A stretch of 64,000 bases of DNA from an uncultured Bacteroidales bacterium (GTDB lineage Bacteria > Bacteroidota > Bacteroidia > Bacteroidales > UBA4417). How positions within the stretch are numbered: the first letter of the stretch is position 1; every line of letters begins with the position of its first letter. A model generated the notes under the pieces. It was given only the letters and a program-made list of their open reading frames with translations, had not been told where the DNA came from and made no database searches. The stretch is taken from contig CAIRMR010000034.1 of NCBI GenBank assembly GCA_903879715.1, positions 20,515-84,514 of the forward strand, given 5' to 3'. This document shows, piece by piece, positions 45,301 to 55,084 of this stretch. Made by a program: the position numbers and the translations under genes.

Positions 45301-46437
45301 ATGAAAAGAATATTTTTATTCCAAAGTATCATTTTCGTGCTGGGTGTGTTAACAATCACCTCGGCATGTACTAAAAAAGAAATCATGCAAGTTCCCGGAA
45401 CAGTCACAAAAACATCATTCGGGCTTATGCCCGATTCCACACAAGTTAATCTCTATACCCTGGTAAACCGATCAGGGATAACCATGAAAGTTACCAATTA
45501 TGGCGGTATTATTACCTCCCTCATGGTTCCTGATAAAAACGGAAATCCTGCCGATATAGTTCTGGGCTATGATAGTTTGTCCGGCTATCTGAAAGCAACA
45601 CCTTATTTCGGAGCCCTGATCGGAAGGTATGGAAACCGCCTTGCCAAAGGTAAATTTACCTTGGATGGAACAGAATATATTCTGGCTCAGAATGATGGCC
45701 CGAACCACCTTCATGGCGGTGTAATCGGTTACGATAAAGTAGTTTGGGAAGCCGAAGACTTCAAGACCGACAGTGCCGTTGGCCTGAAACTCCATTACCT
45801 GAGTAAAGACGGCGAAGAAGGATACCCCGGAAATCTGGATATCACCGTTACGTATACTTTATCTGATAACAACACTCTCACTTTCGATTACACTGCAACT
45901 ACCGATAAAGCCACTCCGGTTAACCTGACTCAGCACAGTTACTTTAACTTGGCAGGAAGCGGAGATGTTAAATCACATGAACTGATGATCGCTGCTTCGA
46001 AATACAATGTGGTTGACAGTACTCTTATTCCGACAGGTGAATTGCGTGATGTGAAAGGATCTCCTTTTGATTTTACCACGGTTAAACCGATTGGAAAGGA
46101 TTTGGTTGCAGCCGGTGGCAAGCCGATTGGGTATGATCATAACTTTATTCTTGACACCAAAAGCATCAATGATCTGGCTGTTCGCGTGGTTGAGCCAACC
46201 AGCGGAAGAATTATGGAAGTGTACACCGATCAGCCGGGAGTTCAGTTTTATTCAGGGAATTTCCTCGATGGCACCATAACTGCCAAAGGTGGAAATGTAA
46301 TCAATCAATACAACGGCTTCTGCCTCGAAACACAGCATTTCCCTGACTCGCCAAACCAGCCAGAGTTTCCATCTACGATCCTGAAACCAGGTGAAAAATA
46401 TCACACAACCACCATTTACAAGTTTTCGGCGAAATAG
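45301..46437 (+). CDS. galM: Secreted aldose 1-epimerase (mutarotase)
   Basis: GalM interconverts alpha and beta anomers of aldoses. The product carries a lipoprotein-like leader (IIFVLGVLTITSACTKKE; Cys about 23), so the enzyme is placed in the periplasm or outer membrane. Its catalytic domain shows VTNYGGIITSLMVPDKNG (about 63-80), FGALIGRYGNRLAKGKF (about 103-119), GPNHLHGGVIGYDKVVWEAE (about 134-153, catalytic His), LTQHSYFNLAGSG (about 210-222, second His), YDHNFIL and the catalytic Glu in GFCLETQHFPDSPNQPEF. It supports arabinose metabolism by supplying the anomer used by later steps. Its last 70 residues match a relic at 57884-58095. Confidence 0.94.
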   Translation: MKRIFLFQSIIFVLGVLTITSACTKKEIMQVPGTVTKTSFGLMPDSTQVNLYTLVNRSGITMKVTNYGGIITSLMVPDKNGNPADIVLGYDSLSGYLKATPYFGALIGRYGNRLAKGKFTLDGTEYILAQNDGPNHLHGGVIGYDKVVWEAEDFKTDSAVGLKLHYLSKDGEEGYPGNLDITVTYTLSDNNTLTFDYTATTDKATPVNLTQHSYFNLAGSGDVKSHELMIAASKYNVVDSTLIPTGELRDVKGSPFDFTTVKPIGKDLVAAGGKPIGYDHNFILDTKSINDLAVRVVEPTSGRIMEVYTDQPGVQFYSGNFLDGTITAKGGNVINQYNGFCLETQHFPDSPNQPEFPSTILKPGEKYHTTTIYKFSAK

Positions 46438-46490
46438 ATCCGGAGTTTGGTATAAAATGTATCAGGGAAACTGATTTGTTAAATGAACTA

Positions 46491-46527
46491 AAAAAGCCCG
46501 GCTTCCCTGATGTTGGGCTTTTTTTTA
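46491..46527 (+). terminator. Intrinsic terminator after galM
   Basis: AAAAAGCCC (46491-46499) pairs with GGGCTTTTT (46515-46523), followed by more T. It lies 54 bases after the galM stop codon and ends the first half of the arabinose locus. Confidence 0.88.
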
Positions 46528-46660
46528 CACAAGTACCCGTGTGTCTTCTTTGCGCTCCTTTGCGAAAATCTTTGCGTCATTGCGGTTAAACCTATAGAAT
46601 TCATCTCCTTACTAGTGATCTTGTTTATCGCTTATAATCAACAACTTAATTCATCAGATT

Positions 46661-47409
46661 ATGAAATTCCTGAAACTAATCTTCGCTTTTATCCTTGTTT
46701 CAACAAGCAGCAGTTTGTTATCCGGGCAAACCATTCAAAAGGTATCAGATGGAATTGTTTACTCGACTCCAGGTGGTAAAGGCGAAAAAATAAAACTCAA
46801 GGTTTGGAGCGATAATATTATCCAGGTAATCGCAAACCCTACAGGTACGTTCTCGGCTCGTGAAAGCCTTATCATCACTGAAAAACCGGTTTCAACTCCT
46901 GATTGGAAAGTTCTTGAAACAGATAAACTTGTGGAGGTATCTACAAATTCAATTACAACACGCATTGATAAACTCACTTCAAAAATTGAGTTTGTTGATA
47001 AAGCTGGTAAATTGATCATGGCTGAAAATGGCCGCGAATTACATCCTGCTAAAGTTGTTGGCGAGGATTGTTTCCATATCAAGCAATCGTTTTAATATGT
47101 CCCGGGCGAAACACTTTTTGGATTGGGCAGTTTCCAGGACGCTGACCAGGCGTTGAATGGTTCTTTTATGAAGATGTTTGGGAACAAAAACCACCGAAGG
47201 ATTATAAAATTGAATATTTCAATAAAAATGAAGGCAAATGGCTACCTGTACAAAATAGTATGAAGAGACCTGAAACACTTGTTGGGAATTCGTTGAACCT
47301 TGCCAATTTTAGTCAGGTCAAGACCCCGAAAATACGCATCATTGTTATGCATCTGAAGAAAAACAACTATACAGCTTTATACGAACTTGAATTATTTGGG
47401 AATAATTAA
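46661..47409 (+). pseudogene. GH31-type glycosidase remnant: head, nonsense codon, deletion, discoidin-like tail
   Basis: The first 144 codons give a signal peptide (MKFLKLIFAFILVSTSSSLL) and the N-terminal domain of a GH31 glycosidase (IIQVIANPTGTFSARESLII, VDKAGKLIMAENGREL). The reading stops at TAA (47093-47095), yet the same frame goes on with YVPGETLFGLGSFQDADQAL, which is the GH31 'P-GE--YGLG' motif. After about 47180 the frame shifts, and from there to the stop at 47407-47409 it reads PKDYKIEYFNKNEGKWLPVQ and VMHLKKNNYTALYELELFGN, a discoidin-like (F5/8 C-type) end. The catalytic barrel is deleted. Nothing functional remains, though the short first ORF could be expressed. Confidence 0.82.
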
Positions 47410-47420
47410 ATGTATTCAAA

Positions 47421-49562
47421 ATGAAAAAAGCATATCTATATTTCGTCTTTACCTCCTTATTCGTTTCCGGAATTTTTGCTCAGGAAACAATCAACAACAA
47501 TTCACCCGGGGCGAAGAATCCAATTTTTCCGGGCTGGTTTGCCGATCCTACCATTGTAAAATTTGGCGACATCTACTACATCTATGCCACTACCGATAAT
47601 GAGATGCTCGGCTCGGGAGCACCCACGTTATGGTATAGCAACGATTTTCAGAATTGGTATAACTACACCATGGAAGTGCCCACACTATCGGATGTAAACC
47701 TTCGAAACTTTTGGGCTCCTGATATTTTGCAGGGAGCAGACGGCAGGTACTATTTGTATTTCGGGAATTGCCAGGCAGGATGTAATATTTACGGCTATGT
47801 TTCCGACACTCCCTATGGACCCTGGACCAAACTTCACGAAGATGACAAACCTGTAATTGCTCACGGTTATCCCCGGGAGGGTTTCCCCTCGTTGGATGCC
47901 CAGTTTTTTAGAGACGAAGATGGCAAAATTTACGCTTATTGGGGCACTTGGGTACATTACAACAACGGGTATGCCGTGGGGCAGCTTAACAACCAAACCA
48001 TGGGTGACATGTTCGAATCGAAAAACATTCCGCTTTCACAAACACCCAAACCCTTCGAGGCAGCTTATATGATGAAACGAAATGGCAAATACATTTTGAT
48101 GTATTCAGGCGCTTCATGTCACGACGAAACCTATAATGTCAGGTACTCTTACTCAGATAATCCATACGGACCTTTCACTCCCGGGCAAAACAACCCCATT
48201 TTGAGTACCAATGCCGACAAGTCGGTTCATGGTCCCGGGCATCACTCGGTATATCAAAACAATAATGATTATTACATCGTCTACCATCGTCATGATTATC
48301 CGTTTACCGCAGGGGGGCTTGCAAGGCAGATTTGCATCGACAGCCTGATTTTTGAAAACGACTCAACAATCCGGAAGGTGATACCTTCTCACAAGGGAGT
48401 ATATTATTTTACTAAATCACATGTGCCAACCGACATTGCTTATTTGGCAAAAACAAAAGCCTCATCATTTTACCAATTAAAGTCGCTTGACCACAATTAC
48501 GACTACCTCTCCTCGTACGCCACCGACAACAACAATGCAACCCTATGGAAGGCCGCAAGCAGCAGTTTCCCGCAAAACCTTACAATCGACCTGGGCAAAC
48601 AAAAAAAAATCAGCCGCATCATGACGCAGTTTGAGTTTGCAAGCTATTACTATCAGTACAAAATTGAATATTCTGTTGATGAGGAAAAGTGGGAGTTGTA
48701 CGCCGACAAGTCGCAAAACCGGACGTCAGGAAGCCCATTGATTGATGACAAAAATGTTAATGCCCGCTACCTTAAATTGACAGTTTTAGCTACTGAAAAA
48801 ACGGGCTTGTATGCTGCGGTGTGGAACATAAAGGTTTATGAGGAATTATTCGACATTCCCTTACATTTGGAAAACAAACCATCAAATGAAGGTCCGGGCA
48901 TTATTAGCAAAAAAGAGCTTTTGGTCAATCTGGATTTAAATGAAATTCCTATTGGGACTTTAACAACCATTGCCAATAAAGGAACCTTAGGAGGCAATTT
49001 CACAAAAACCGGGGAAGTAACCATTGAAATGGACGAAGCCGAGGGTATAAAATATATAAATTTCAAAAATGGAGCGTTAACGTTGAACGACAAACCTGTC
49101 CCGAAAAGTTTGGAATGGAACGGCGCCTATACCGTTTCTGTTTGGGTTAAGAATTCAGAAGTCAACAAGGCTGATGAGTGTTTAGTATCGTGGTGCGACC
49201 GCCACGAATGGAATCTGGCTAATTCATACAACGCATTATTCTATAATAGCGGTAAATATGGAGCTGCTGCTCATTTGGAATACCATTTTGACATGACTTA
49301 CAGGACTTTACCAATTGCAAATCAATGGCATCATATCGTACTAACTTTTGATGGTGTTGTCGAAAAAGTATATGTGAATGGTGAGTTGAACAATTCACAG
49401 AACATGACATTGGCTTCGTGCATTAAGAACGCAAAAATCATACTTGGCGCATCTGATGTTGGCGAAAACTTTACCGGTTACATGGCTTCCGTGAGGATGT
49501 ATGACTATGCAATGAATAAAGAGGAAGTTGTGATCGATTTTATACAAACCAAGAAAAATTGA
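47421..49562 (+). CDS. GH43 arabinan-active glycosidase with F5/8 C-type and LamG-like domains
   Basis: Secreted (signal MKKAYLYFVFTSLFVSGIFA). The five-blade GH43 propeller (about 30-335) keeps the three acids: Asp base in PGWFADPTIVKFGDIYYIYA (about 42), Asp in PSLDAQFFRDEDGKIYAYWG (about 157) and Glu acid in PKPFEAAYMMKRNGKYILMY (about 211), plus GPGHHSV. A discoidin-like domain (about 350-475; YLSSYATDNNNATLWKAASS) and a concanavalin/LamG-like domain (about 500-713; WNGAYTVSVWVKNSE, WHHIVLTFDGVVEKVYVNGE) follow. Context supports arabinan or arabinoxylan side-chain hydrolysis. The GH31 gene starts 7 bases after its stop, so they are cotranscribed. Confidence 0.9.
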   Translation: MKKAYLYFVFTSLFVSGIFAQETINNNSPGAKNPIFPGWFADPTIVKFGDIYYIYATTDNEMLGSGAPTLWYSNDFQNWYNYTMEVPTLSDVNLRNFWAPDILQGADGRYYLYFGNCQAGCNIYGYVSDTPYGPWTKLHEDDKPVIAHGYPREGFPSLDAQFFRDEDGKIYAYWGTWVHYNNGYAVGQLNNQTMGDMFESKNIPLSQTPKPFEAAYMMKRNGKYILMYSGASCHDETYNVRYSYSDNPYGPFTPGQNNPILSTNADKSVHGPGHHSVYQNNNDYYIVYHRHDYPFTAGGLARQICIDSLIFENDSTIRKVIPSHKGVYYFTKSHVPTDIAYLAKTKASSFYQLKSLDHNYDYLSSYATDNNNATLWKAASSSFPQNLTIDLGKQKKISRIMTQFEFASYYYQYKIEYSVDEEKWELYADKSQNRTSGSPLIDDKNVNARYLKLTVLATEKTGLYAAVWNIKVYEELFDIPLHLENKPSNEGPGIISKKELLVNLDLNEIPIGTLTTIANKGTLGGNFTKTGEVTIEMDEAEGIKYINFKNGALTLNDKPVPKSLEWNGAYTVSVWVKNSEVNKADECLVSWCDRHEWNLANSYNALFYNSGKYGAAAHLEYHFDMTYRTLPIANQWHHIVLTFDGVVEKVYVNGELNNSQNMTLASCIKNAKIILGASDVGENFTGYMASVRMYDYAMNKEEVVIDFIQTKKN

Positions 49563-49569
49563 TTATAAA

Positions 49570-51981
49570 ATGAAATTATTAAAAATTAGTTTAGGCTTAG
49601 CTTTACTATTTAGTATTTGCAAAGCGCAAAATTTTGAAAAAACTGAATTAGGAGTAAAAGCTTCTATTAACTCAGTTGAGACAGAATTACAGTTCTATGG
49701 ACCCAACATCCTTCGGGTAATTAAACATCCTGCAGGTAAAGATTTTGTCAAACAAAGTCTGTCAGTTGTTCAAATTCCCGAAAAAACGATATTTAGCATT
49801 AAACAAACAGGTGACGAGGTAATGCTTAAAAGCAAAAGTCTTCAGGTTTTGCTAAATCTCAACAGTGGTCAGCTAACATTTTTAAATAAAAGGGAAAAGC
49901 TGTTGAGTGAAAAAACCGACGGACCTTCGTTTATCGATTTTGACGATGCCGGAACAAAAACATATACTGTTTATCAGTCGTTTGTGCTCGATGCGGACGA
50001 ACCTATTTACGGTTTAGGACAACAGCAACAAGGCAAAATGTCTAATAGAGGAGTAACCCTAAACATGGTACAAGGAAATACAGACGATTACATCCCGTTT
50101 TTTCAATCGGTTAAAGGATATGGGCTTTTCTGGGATAATTATTCTCCAACTATTTTTAAAGATAGTGTTGATGGCACATATTTTAAATCGGAAGTTGGCG
50201 ATGGTATTGATTATTATTTCATGTATGGAGGCAATGCCGATGGCGTGGTGGCATGTATGCGCAAACTCACCGGACAAGCACCAATGTTCCCATTATGGAC
50301 TTATGGTTTTTGGCAGAGCCGCGAGCGGTACAGAAGCCAGAATGATTTGGTTGATGTAGTCAAAAAATATCGCGAATTAAATGTTCCGCTCGATGGTATC
50401 ATTCAGGATTGGCAATACTGGGGCAGCAATTATACATGGAATGCCATGGAATTCCTTAATCCCAGTTTTTACGATCCTCAAAAAATGCTCAACGATATAC
50501 ATGGCTTAAACGCACACATGATTATTTCTATCTGGAATTCGTTTGGACCAATGACAAAGCAATACAAGGAATTGGATGAAATAGGAGCCTTGTTTGATTT
50601 TAAAACTTGGCCCGAATTTGGCCCTGATAAATGGCCCGAAAACAAAAGTTATCCTTCGGGAGTAAAAGTGTATGATCCTTTCAATCCCAAAGCCCGCGAT
50701 ATTTATTGGCAATATCTTAACAAGGGACTCTTTTCGCTTGGCATGGATGGTTGGTGGATCGATTCTTCAGAACCCGATCATTTCGAGCCTAAGCCATCTG
50801 ATTTCGACTCCAAAACTTATTTAGGTTCGTTCCGCAAAGTGCGCAATGCATTTCCTCTGATGACGGTAGGGGGTGTTTCTCAGAACCAACGCTTACAAAC
50901 TTCCGATAAGCGGGTATTTATACTTACCCGTTCGGCGTTTGCCGGTCAGCAACGGTATGGCGCAAATACCTGGTCGGGCGATACATTTGCTTCATGGGAA
51001 TCCTTACTTAGCCAGATTTCGGCAGGTCTGAACTTTTCATTATGTGGCATCCCCTATTGGAATAGCGATATTGGCGGTTTCTTTTTATGGAATTTTAAAG
51101 ATCCCCTTAAAAATGCCGATTATCGCGAACTTCATGTGCGGTGGATGCAGTTCGGAACTTTTTGCCCCATGATGCGTTCGCATGGCGAAGGCTTTCCTCG
51201 TGAAATCTACCAGTTTGGTAAAAAAGGGAATCCGACTTATGATGCAATTGAGAAATATATTAATCTTCGCTATCATCTTTTACCCTATATCTATTCAACT
51301 TCATGGAATGTAACTTCAAAGCAGTCGAGTATGATGCGTGCTTTGGTTATGGATTTTGCAGCAGATAAAAAAGCACTTGATATTAATGATGAATTTATGT
51401 TTGGTAAATCATTATTGGTAAATCCTGTTACAAAACCAATGTACTGGAAAAATGAAGTTCAGGGAACAGATACCATTATGGTTGAAGATTTCAGTGTGGT
51501 AAAAACTAAAGATGTTTATCTGCCTAAAGGAACTGACTGGTTTGATTTTTGGACTGGTGTGAAGTTTACTGGCGGACAGCTTGTGAAAAAAGATGTTCCA
51601 CTTGACATTATCCCATTATATGTGAAAGCTGGTTCAATTGTACCGTGGGGAGCTAAAGTTCAGTATGCAACTGAAAAAAACTGGGACAAACTTGAAATAC
51701 GGGTTTACGGAGGAGCTGATGGGGAATTTGCTTTGTATGAGGACGAAAACGATACTTACAATTACGAAAAAGGCGTGTATTCCCTGATTTCATTTTATTG
51801 GGACAATGCACTGAAAACTCTGACTATCAGTGATCGTAAAGGCGAATTCCCGGGAATGCTACAGAACCGGACATTCAATATTGTATTGGTAAATGAGAGT
51901 AACGGCAAAGGAGTTGAAAACACGGAAATACCCTCAAAATCAATAAAGTACGTTGGTGAAAAACTCGTAGAAAAGCTGTAA
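49570..51981 (+). CDS. GH31 alpha-glycosidase (alpha-xylosidase/alpha-glucosidase type)
   Basis: An 803-residue secreted enzyme (signal MKLLKISLGLALLFSICKA). The N-terminal beta domain contains EPIYGLGQQQQGKMSNRG (about 139-156), the TIM barrel begins near TYGFWQSRERYRSQNDLVDV (about 243-262), the nucleophile Asp lies in MDGWWIDSSEPDHFEPK (about 398), and the acid/base Asp in ANTWSGDTFASWESL (about 473). C-terminal beta domains follow, with DVYLPKGTDWFDFWTGVKFT and KLEIRVYGGADGEFALYEDE. Substrate could be xyloside or another alpha-glycoside decorating arabinan-rich pectin or hemicellulose. It is intact, unlike the remnant at 46661, and shares the N-terminal design. Confidence 0.92.
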   Translation: MKLLKISLGLALLFSICKAQNFEKTELGVKASINSVETELQFYGPNILRVIKHPAGKDFVKQSLSVVQIPEKTIFSIKQTGDEVMLKSKSLQVLLNLNSGQLTFLNKREKLLSEKTDGPSFIDFDDAGTKTYTVYQSFVLDADEPIYGLGQQQQGKMSNRGVTLNMVQGNTDDYIPFFQSVKGYGLFWDNYSPTIFKDSVDGTYFKSEVGDGIDYYFMYGGNADGVVACMRKLTGQAPMFPLWTYGFWQSRERYRSQNDLVDVVKKYRELNVPLDGIIQDWQYWGSNYTWNAMEFLNPSFYDPQKMLNDIHGLNAHMIISIWNSFGPMTKQYKELDEIGALFDFKTWPEFGPDKWPENKSYPSGVKVYDPFNPKARDIYWQYLNKGLFSLGMDGWWIDSSEPDHFEPKPSDFDSKTYLGSFRKVRNAFPLMTVGGVSQNQRLQTSDKRVFILTRSAFAGQQRYGANTWSGDTFASWESLLSQISAGLNFSLCGIPYWNSDIGGFFLWNFKDPLKNADYRELHVRWMQFGTFCPMMRSHGEGFPREIYQFGKKGNPTYDAIEKYINLRYHLLPYIYSTSWNVTSKQSSMMRALVMDFAADKKALDINDEFMFGKSLLVNPVTKPMYWKNEVQGTDTIMVEDFSVVKTKDVYLPKGTDWFDFWTGVKFTGGQLVKKDVPLDIIPLYVKAGSIVPWGAKVQYATEKNWDKLEIRVYGGADGEFALYEDENDTYNYEKGVYSLISFYWDNALKTLTISDRKGEFPGMLQNRTFNIVLVNESNGKGVENTEIPSKSIKYVGEKLVEKL

Positions 51982-52698
51982 ATCTATATTTTATTAAACT
52001 GAGATTCATTTCTGCCGGATCAAACTTAACAAATAAACAATTTAAGCTTTTTACGACCGTCAATGTGATATTGGTTTATCCTGAATTGTAAAACATACTT
52101 GTTTAAGTGTCGGGAATTAATAAACGAAATGATTTCAATTCTCTCTTTTTTATAAAGTTAATGGCTAATATCTGGTTTCTCAGGGAAATTAGTCATAGCA
52201 ATGAGTAATAATTTTTGATAAAACAACAAAATCCAACCTGTAAGCTGACTATTTATAGTTGCTATATAGTTGATAAACAGCAAGTAAAAGAAATTTAATA
52301 ATTTTAAGTGTATTTTGAACATTTATTAAATTCTTGTTGTATATTAGCCGCAGAAAAAATAAGTGTAAACACTACGCTTATTTAAAATGATTCTAAAAAA
52401 ACACGCTTCCTGAATTGTGAAATGCACAAGAAAAATGGAGAAATCATTGTTTATCCCAAATCTTTTAAAAACATACAGGCGCCTTTTTGAGTGCCTTATG
52501 CTTTAATTAGTATTCTCCTTCTACTGTTTCTTATCACTTGATTAAGTGATCCATTTCCCCTTTGCGATCATTGTAAAATAGCAAACCTGGATTTCGACGC
52601 AGAAATACAGATTCTACGTTTTAAAACTCAAAATCCATTTGCGTATAGCCTGAAAAGTCCTGCTGGGATTGAAGGCATTTCCCAAAAATTATAATTTA
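51982..52698 (+). other. Long leader before araR2
   Basis: The 717-base gap holds the araR2 promoter and operators at 52306-52382 but no established gene. About 315 bases lie between the operator and the araR2 ATG. In this leader are two tiny frames, 52386-52412 (8 codons, MILKKHAS) and 52435-52506 (23 codons, MEKSLFIPNLLK...), and a hairpin atcactt-ga-ttaagtgat near 52530-52547. Whether any is translated or regulatory is unknown. Confidence 0.5.
52306..52382 (+). promoter_or_regulatory. araR2 promoter box and two candidate AraR operators
   Basis: TATATTAG (52340-52347, followed by CCGC) is the same -7-like box as before araR1. Downstream, AAGTGTA-AACAC-TACGCTT (52361-52379) repeats the 7-5-7 design of the araR1 operator with one arm mismatch; the flanks extend it to AATAAGTGTA/TACGCTTATT. 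A weaker site, AAGTGTA-TTTTG-AACATTT (52306-52324), lies 55 bases upstream, before the box. Assignment is by motif match. Confidence 0.72.
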
Positions 52699-53430
52699 AT
52701 GCGTATGCTTGAAGATACTACTGTATTTCAATCCGATGTTGAAATCTACAACAAATATACACCTTACCTGGTGGCTGTTGATTGTATTATTTTTGGTTTT
52801 ATAGAAAGTGAACTCAGACTGTTGATCATTAAAAGGGTTATTAATCCGTGTAAAGGTTCATGGTCGTTAATGGGTGGTTTTGTGTGTCCCGACGAAAGTA
52901 TGGATGAAGCCGCATACAGAATTCTTTATGATTTAACCGGATTGAAAGATCTGTATATGACCCAACTATACACACATGGTAACACTGATCGTGATCCGGG
53001 CGCGCGCGTTATCTCTACCTCTTACTATTCGCTGATCAAAATTCAGGATATCAATCCTCATCACGAAATGATCAGCAATGCCCGTTGGTGCCCTATTAAT
53101 GAATTACCCGAACTTATTTTCGACCACTCAAAAATGGTAGAGATGGCTCTGGATAGCTTACGCGATGAGGCTCACCGCAAACCAATCGGTTTTGAGTTGT
53201 TGCCACCCAAATTTACACTTCCCCAGTTGCAATCGCTTTACGAAGCAATTTATCAGCAGAAATTTGACAAACGTAATTTCAGGAAAAGCATGCTGAAAAT
53301 GAACCTGTTGGATCAACTTGATGAAAAAAACAGGGAGGACTCGAAAAAAGGTGCCTGGTTATACCGCTTTAACGAAGAAAAATACAAGGAGTTGTTGCGG
53401 CAGGGATTCTTCTTTAACATTCCGGTTTAG
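52699..53430 (+). CDS. araR: AraR-type Nudix-fold arabinose regulator (copy 2)
   Basis: A paralogue of copy 1: Nudix-fold domain with TPYLVAVDCIIFGFIESELR (about 21-40), a degenerate Nudix box GGFVCPDESMDEAAYRILYD (REUxEE glutamates replaced), NTDRDPGARVISTSYYSLIK (about 94-113), then the winged helix FTLPQLQSLYEAIYQQKFDK (about 173-192), KRNFRKSMLKMNLLDQLDEK and GAWLYRFNEEKYKELLRQGF. ATG 52699 was chosen; a TTG 30 bases earlier would extend the frame, and ATG 52705 is also possible. It lies between GH31 and the GH51 gene and behind operators matching those of copy 1, so the two copies probably share sites and inducer. Confidence 0.9.
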   Translation: MRMLEDTTVFQSDVEIYNKYTPYLVAVDCIIFGFIESELRLLIIKRVINPCKGSWSLMGGFVCPDESMDEAAYRILYDLTGLKDLYMTQLYTHGNTDRDPGARVISTSYYSLIKIQDINPHHEMISNARWCPINELPELIFDHSKMVEMALDSLRDEAHRKPIGFELLPPKFTLPQLQSLYEAIYQQKFDKRNFRKSMLKMNLLDQLDEKNREDSKKGAWLYRFNEEKYKELLRQGFFFNIPV

Positions 53431-53521
53431 TTTCTGAAAAATACATTAATAACGGACTGAAATAATCAGTTGATAAAAACTGCATAAGGCAAAGAAAAAA
53501 GAAATATAAAAACAAGCTAAT

Positions 53522-55084
53522 ATGAATCTGAAATCTGCACTTTTACCTTTAGCTGCTTTATTCGCTTATACAGCCATAGCGCAAAAACAGGCTGAACCTG
53601 CCATGTGCAGGATTGAAATATATGCTGATCAGCCGGGTGCAACCATCAGCAAAGATATTTACGGCCATTTTGCCGAACACCTGGGGCATTGCATTTATGA
53701 AGGAATATGGGTTGGGAAAGACTCGAAAATACCCAATACAGATGGGATTCGGAACGATGTGGTGAAAGCGCTCCGGGATATGAAAATCCCAAATCTGCGG
53801 TGGCCGGGTGGTTGCTTTGCTGATACCTATCACTGGAAGGACGGAATCGGACCGGCGGCAGAAAGACCTTCGATTATCAATACTTTCTGGGGTGGTGTTA
53901 CCGAAGACAATTCTTTCGGCACCCATGAGTTTATGGGTCTGATTGATATGCTTGGCTGCGATCCATATATAACCGGTAACCTGGGAAGCGGAACCGTGCA
54001 GGAAATGGCTCAATGGATCGAATACCTCACTTCGGATAATAAAAGCCCGATGACAGACCTTCGTAAAAAGAATGGCCGTGACAAACCATGGAAGGTGAAA
54101 TATTTTGCTGTCGGAAACGAAAACTGGGGCTGCGGCGGCAACATGACACCTGAATATTATACCAACGAACTAAGACGGTATTCAACTTACCTGAATAATT
54201 ACTCGGAAAACCGTCTGCAACGGATTGCCTGCGGACCCAATAGCGATGACTACAAATGGACTGAAACACTGATGAAGGACGATGGTGCACGATGGGCCAT
54301 GCAAGGACTTGCGCTTCATTTTTATACCGTTCCCGATGGCTGGGACAAAAAAGGATCGGCAACCAGTTTTACCGAGAAGAACTGGCTACGTAGTTTCTCC
54401 ACTACTTCGCGCATGGACGAACTGGTTACAAAACACTCAGCAATTATGGACAGGTACGATCCTGAAAAACGGATTTTCCTTGCTGTTGACGAATGGGGTG
54501 CATGGTACGATGTTGAACCTGGCACTAATCCGGGTTTCCTTTATCAGCAGAACTCATTACGGGATGCTATGCTTGCAGCCATTAACCTGAATATCTTCAA
54601 TAAACATTGCGACAGGGTTAAAATGGCTAACCTTGCCCAGACTGTTAATGTACTGCAATCCGTAATTCTTACCGATAAAGAAAAAATGGTTCTTACTCCT
54701 ACGTATTATGTTTTCAAAATGATGGCCGTTCACCAGAATGCGAAATTGCTGCCATCGAACATAAAGTGTGAACAGTATAAGATTGATTCCGACAGCATTC
54801 CTTCAGTCAGTTATTCTGTTTCGCAATCCGCCGATGGTAAAATCCATCTTTCGGTTGCAAATCTGTATGCATCACGCGATCAAAAGATTAGCTGCAATAT
54901 AAACGGGTTAAAGTTTAAAAAAGTAAGCGGAGAAATTCTGAGTTCAGCCCGGATTACAGATTGTAATACGTTCGAAAAACCTGATGTTGTTGTTCCCAAA
55001 GGATTTACTGACTTTAAGATCAATGGTAATTTCGTTGAACTGCAAATGCCTGCAAAATCATTTGTGGAACTCGTAATTGAATAG
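53522..55084 (+). CDS. GH51 alpha-L-arabinofuranosidase
   Basis: A 520-residue secreted GH51 enzyme that removes terminal alpha-L-arabinofuranosyl units. The signal peptide ([20 protein letters not shown], then QKQ) is followed by the TIM barrel: [20 protein letters not shown] (about 45-64), [20 protein letters not shown] (about 92-111), the acid/base Glu in [15 protein letters not shown] (about 199), HFYTVPDGW (about 260-268) and the nucleophile Glu in [18 protein letters not shown] (about 324). A C-terminal jelly-roll beta domain (about 410-520) ends the chain. It is full length. The GH127 gene is 275 bases downstream. Together they act on both alpha- and beta-linked arabinofuranose. Confidence 0.95.
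   Translation: MNLKSALLPLAALFAYTAIAQKQAEPAMCRIEIYADQPGATISKDIYGHFAEHLGHCIYEGIWVGKDSKIPNTDGIRNDVVKALRDMKIPNLRWPGGCFADTYHWKDGIGPAAERPSIINTFWGGVTEDNSFGTHEFMGLIDMLGCDPYITGNLGSGTVQEMAQWIEYLTSDNKSPMTDLRKKNGRDKPWKVKYFAVGNENWGCGGNMTPEYYTNELRRYSTYLNNYSENRLQRIACGPNSDDYKWTETLMKDDGARWAMQGLALHFYTVPDGWDKKGSATSFTEKNWLRSFSTTSRMDELVTKHSAIMDRYDPEKRIFLAVDEWGAWYDVEPGTNPGFLYQQNSLRDAMLAAINLNIFNKHCDRVKMANLAQTVNVLQSVILTDKEKMVLTPTYYVFKMMAVHQNAKLLPSNIKCEQYKIDSDSIPSVSYSVSQSADGKIHLSVANLYASRDQKISCNINGLKFKKVSGEILSSARITDCNTFEKPDVVVPKGFTDFKINGNFVELQMPAKSFVELVIE

Noticed and set aside
46661..47095. 144-residue ORF as a complete secreted protein
   Set aside because: GH31 homology goes on in the same frame beyond the stop codon, so the ORF is a truncated pseudogene.
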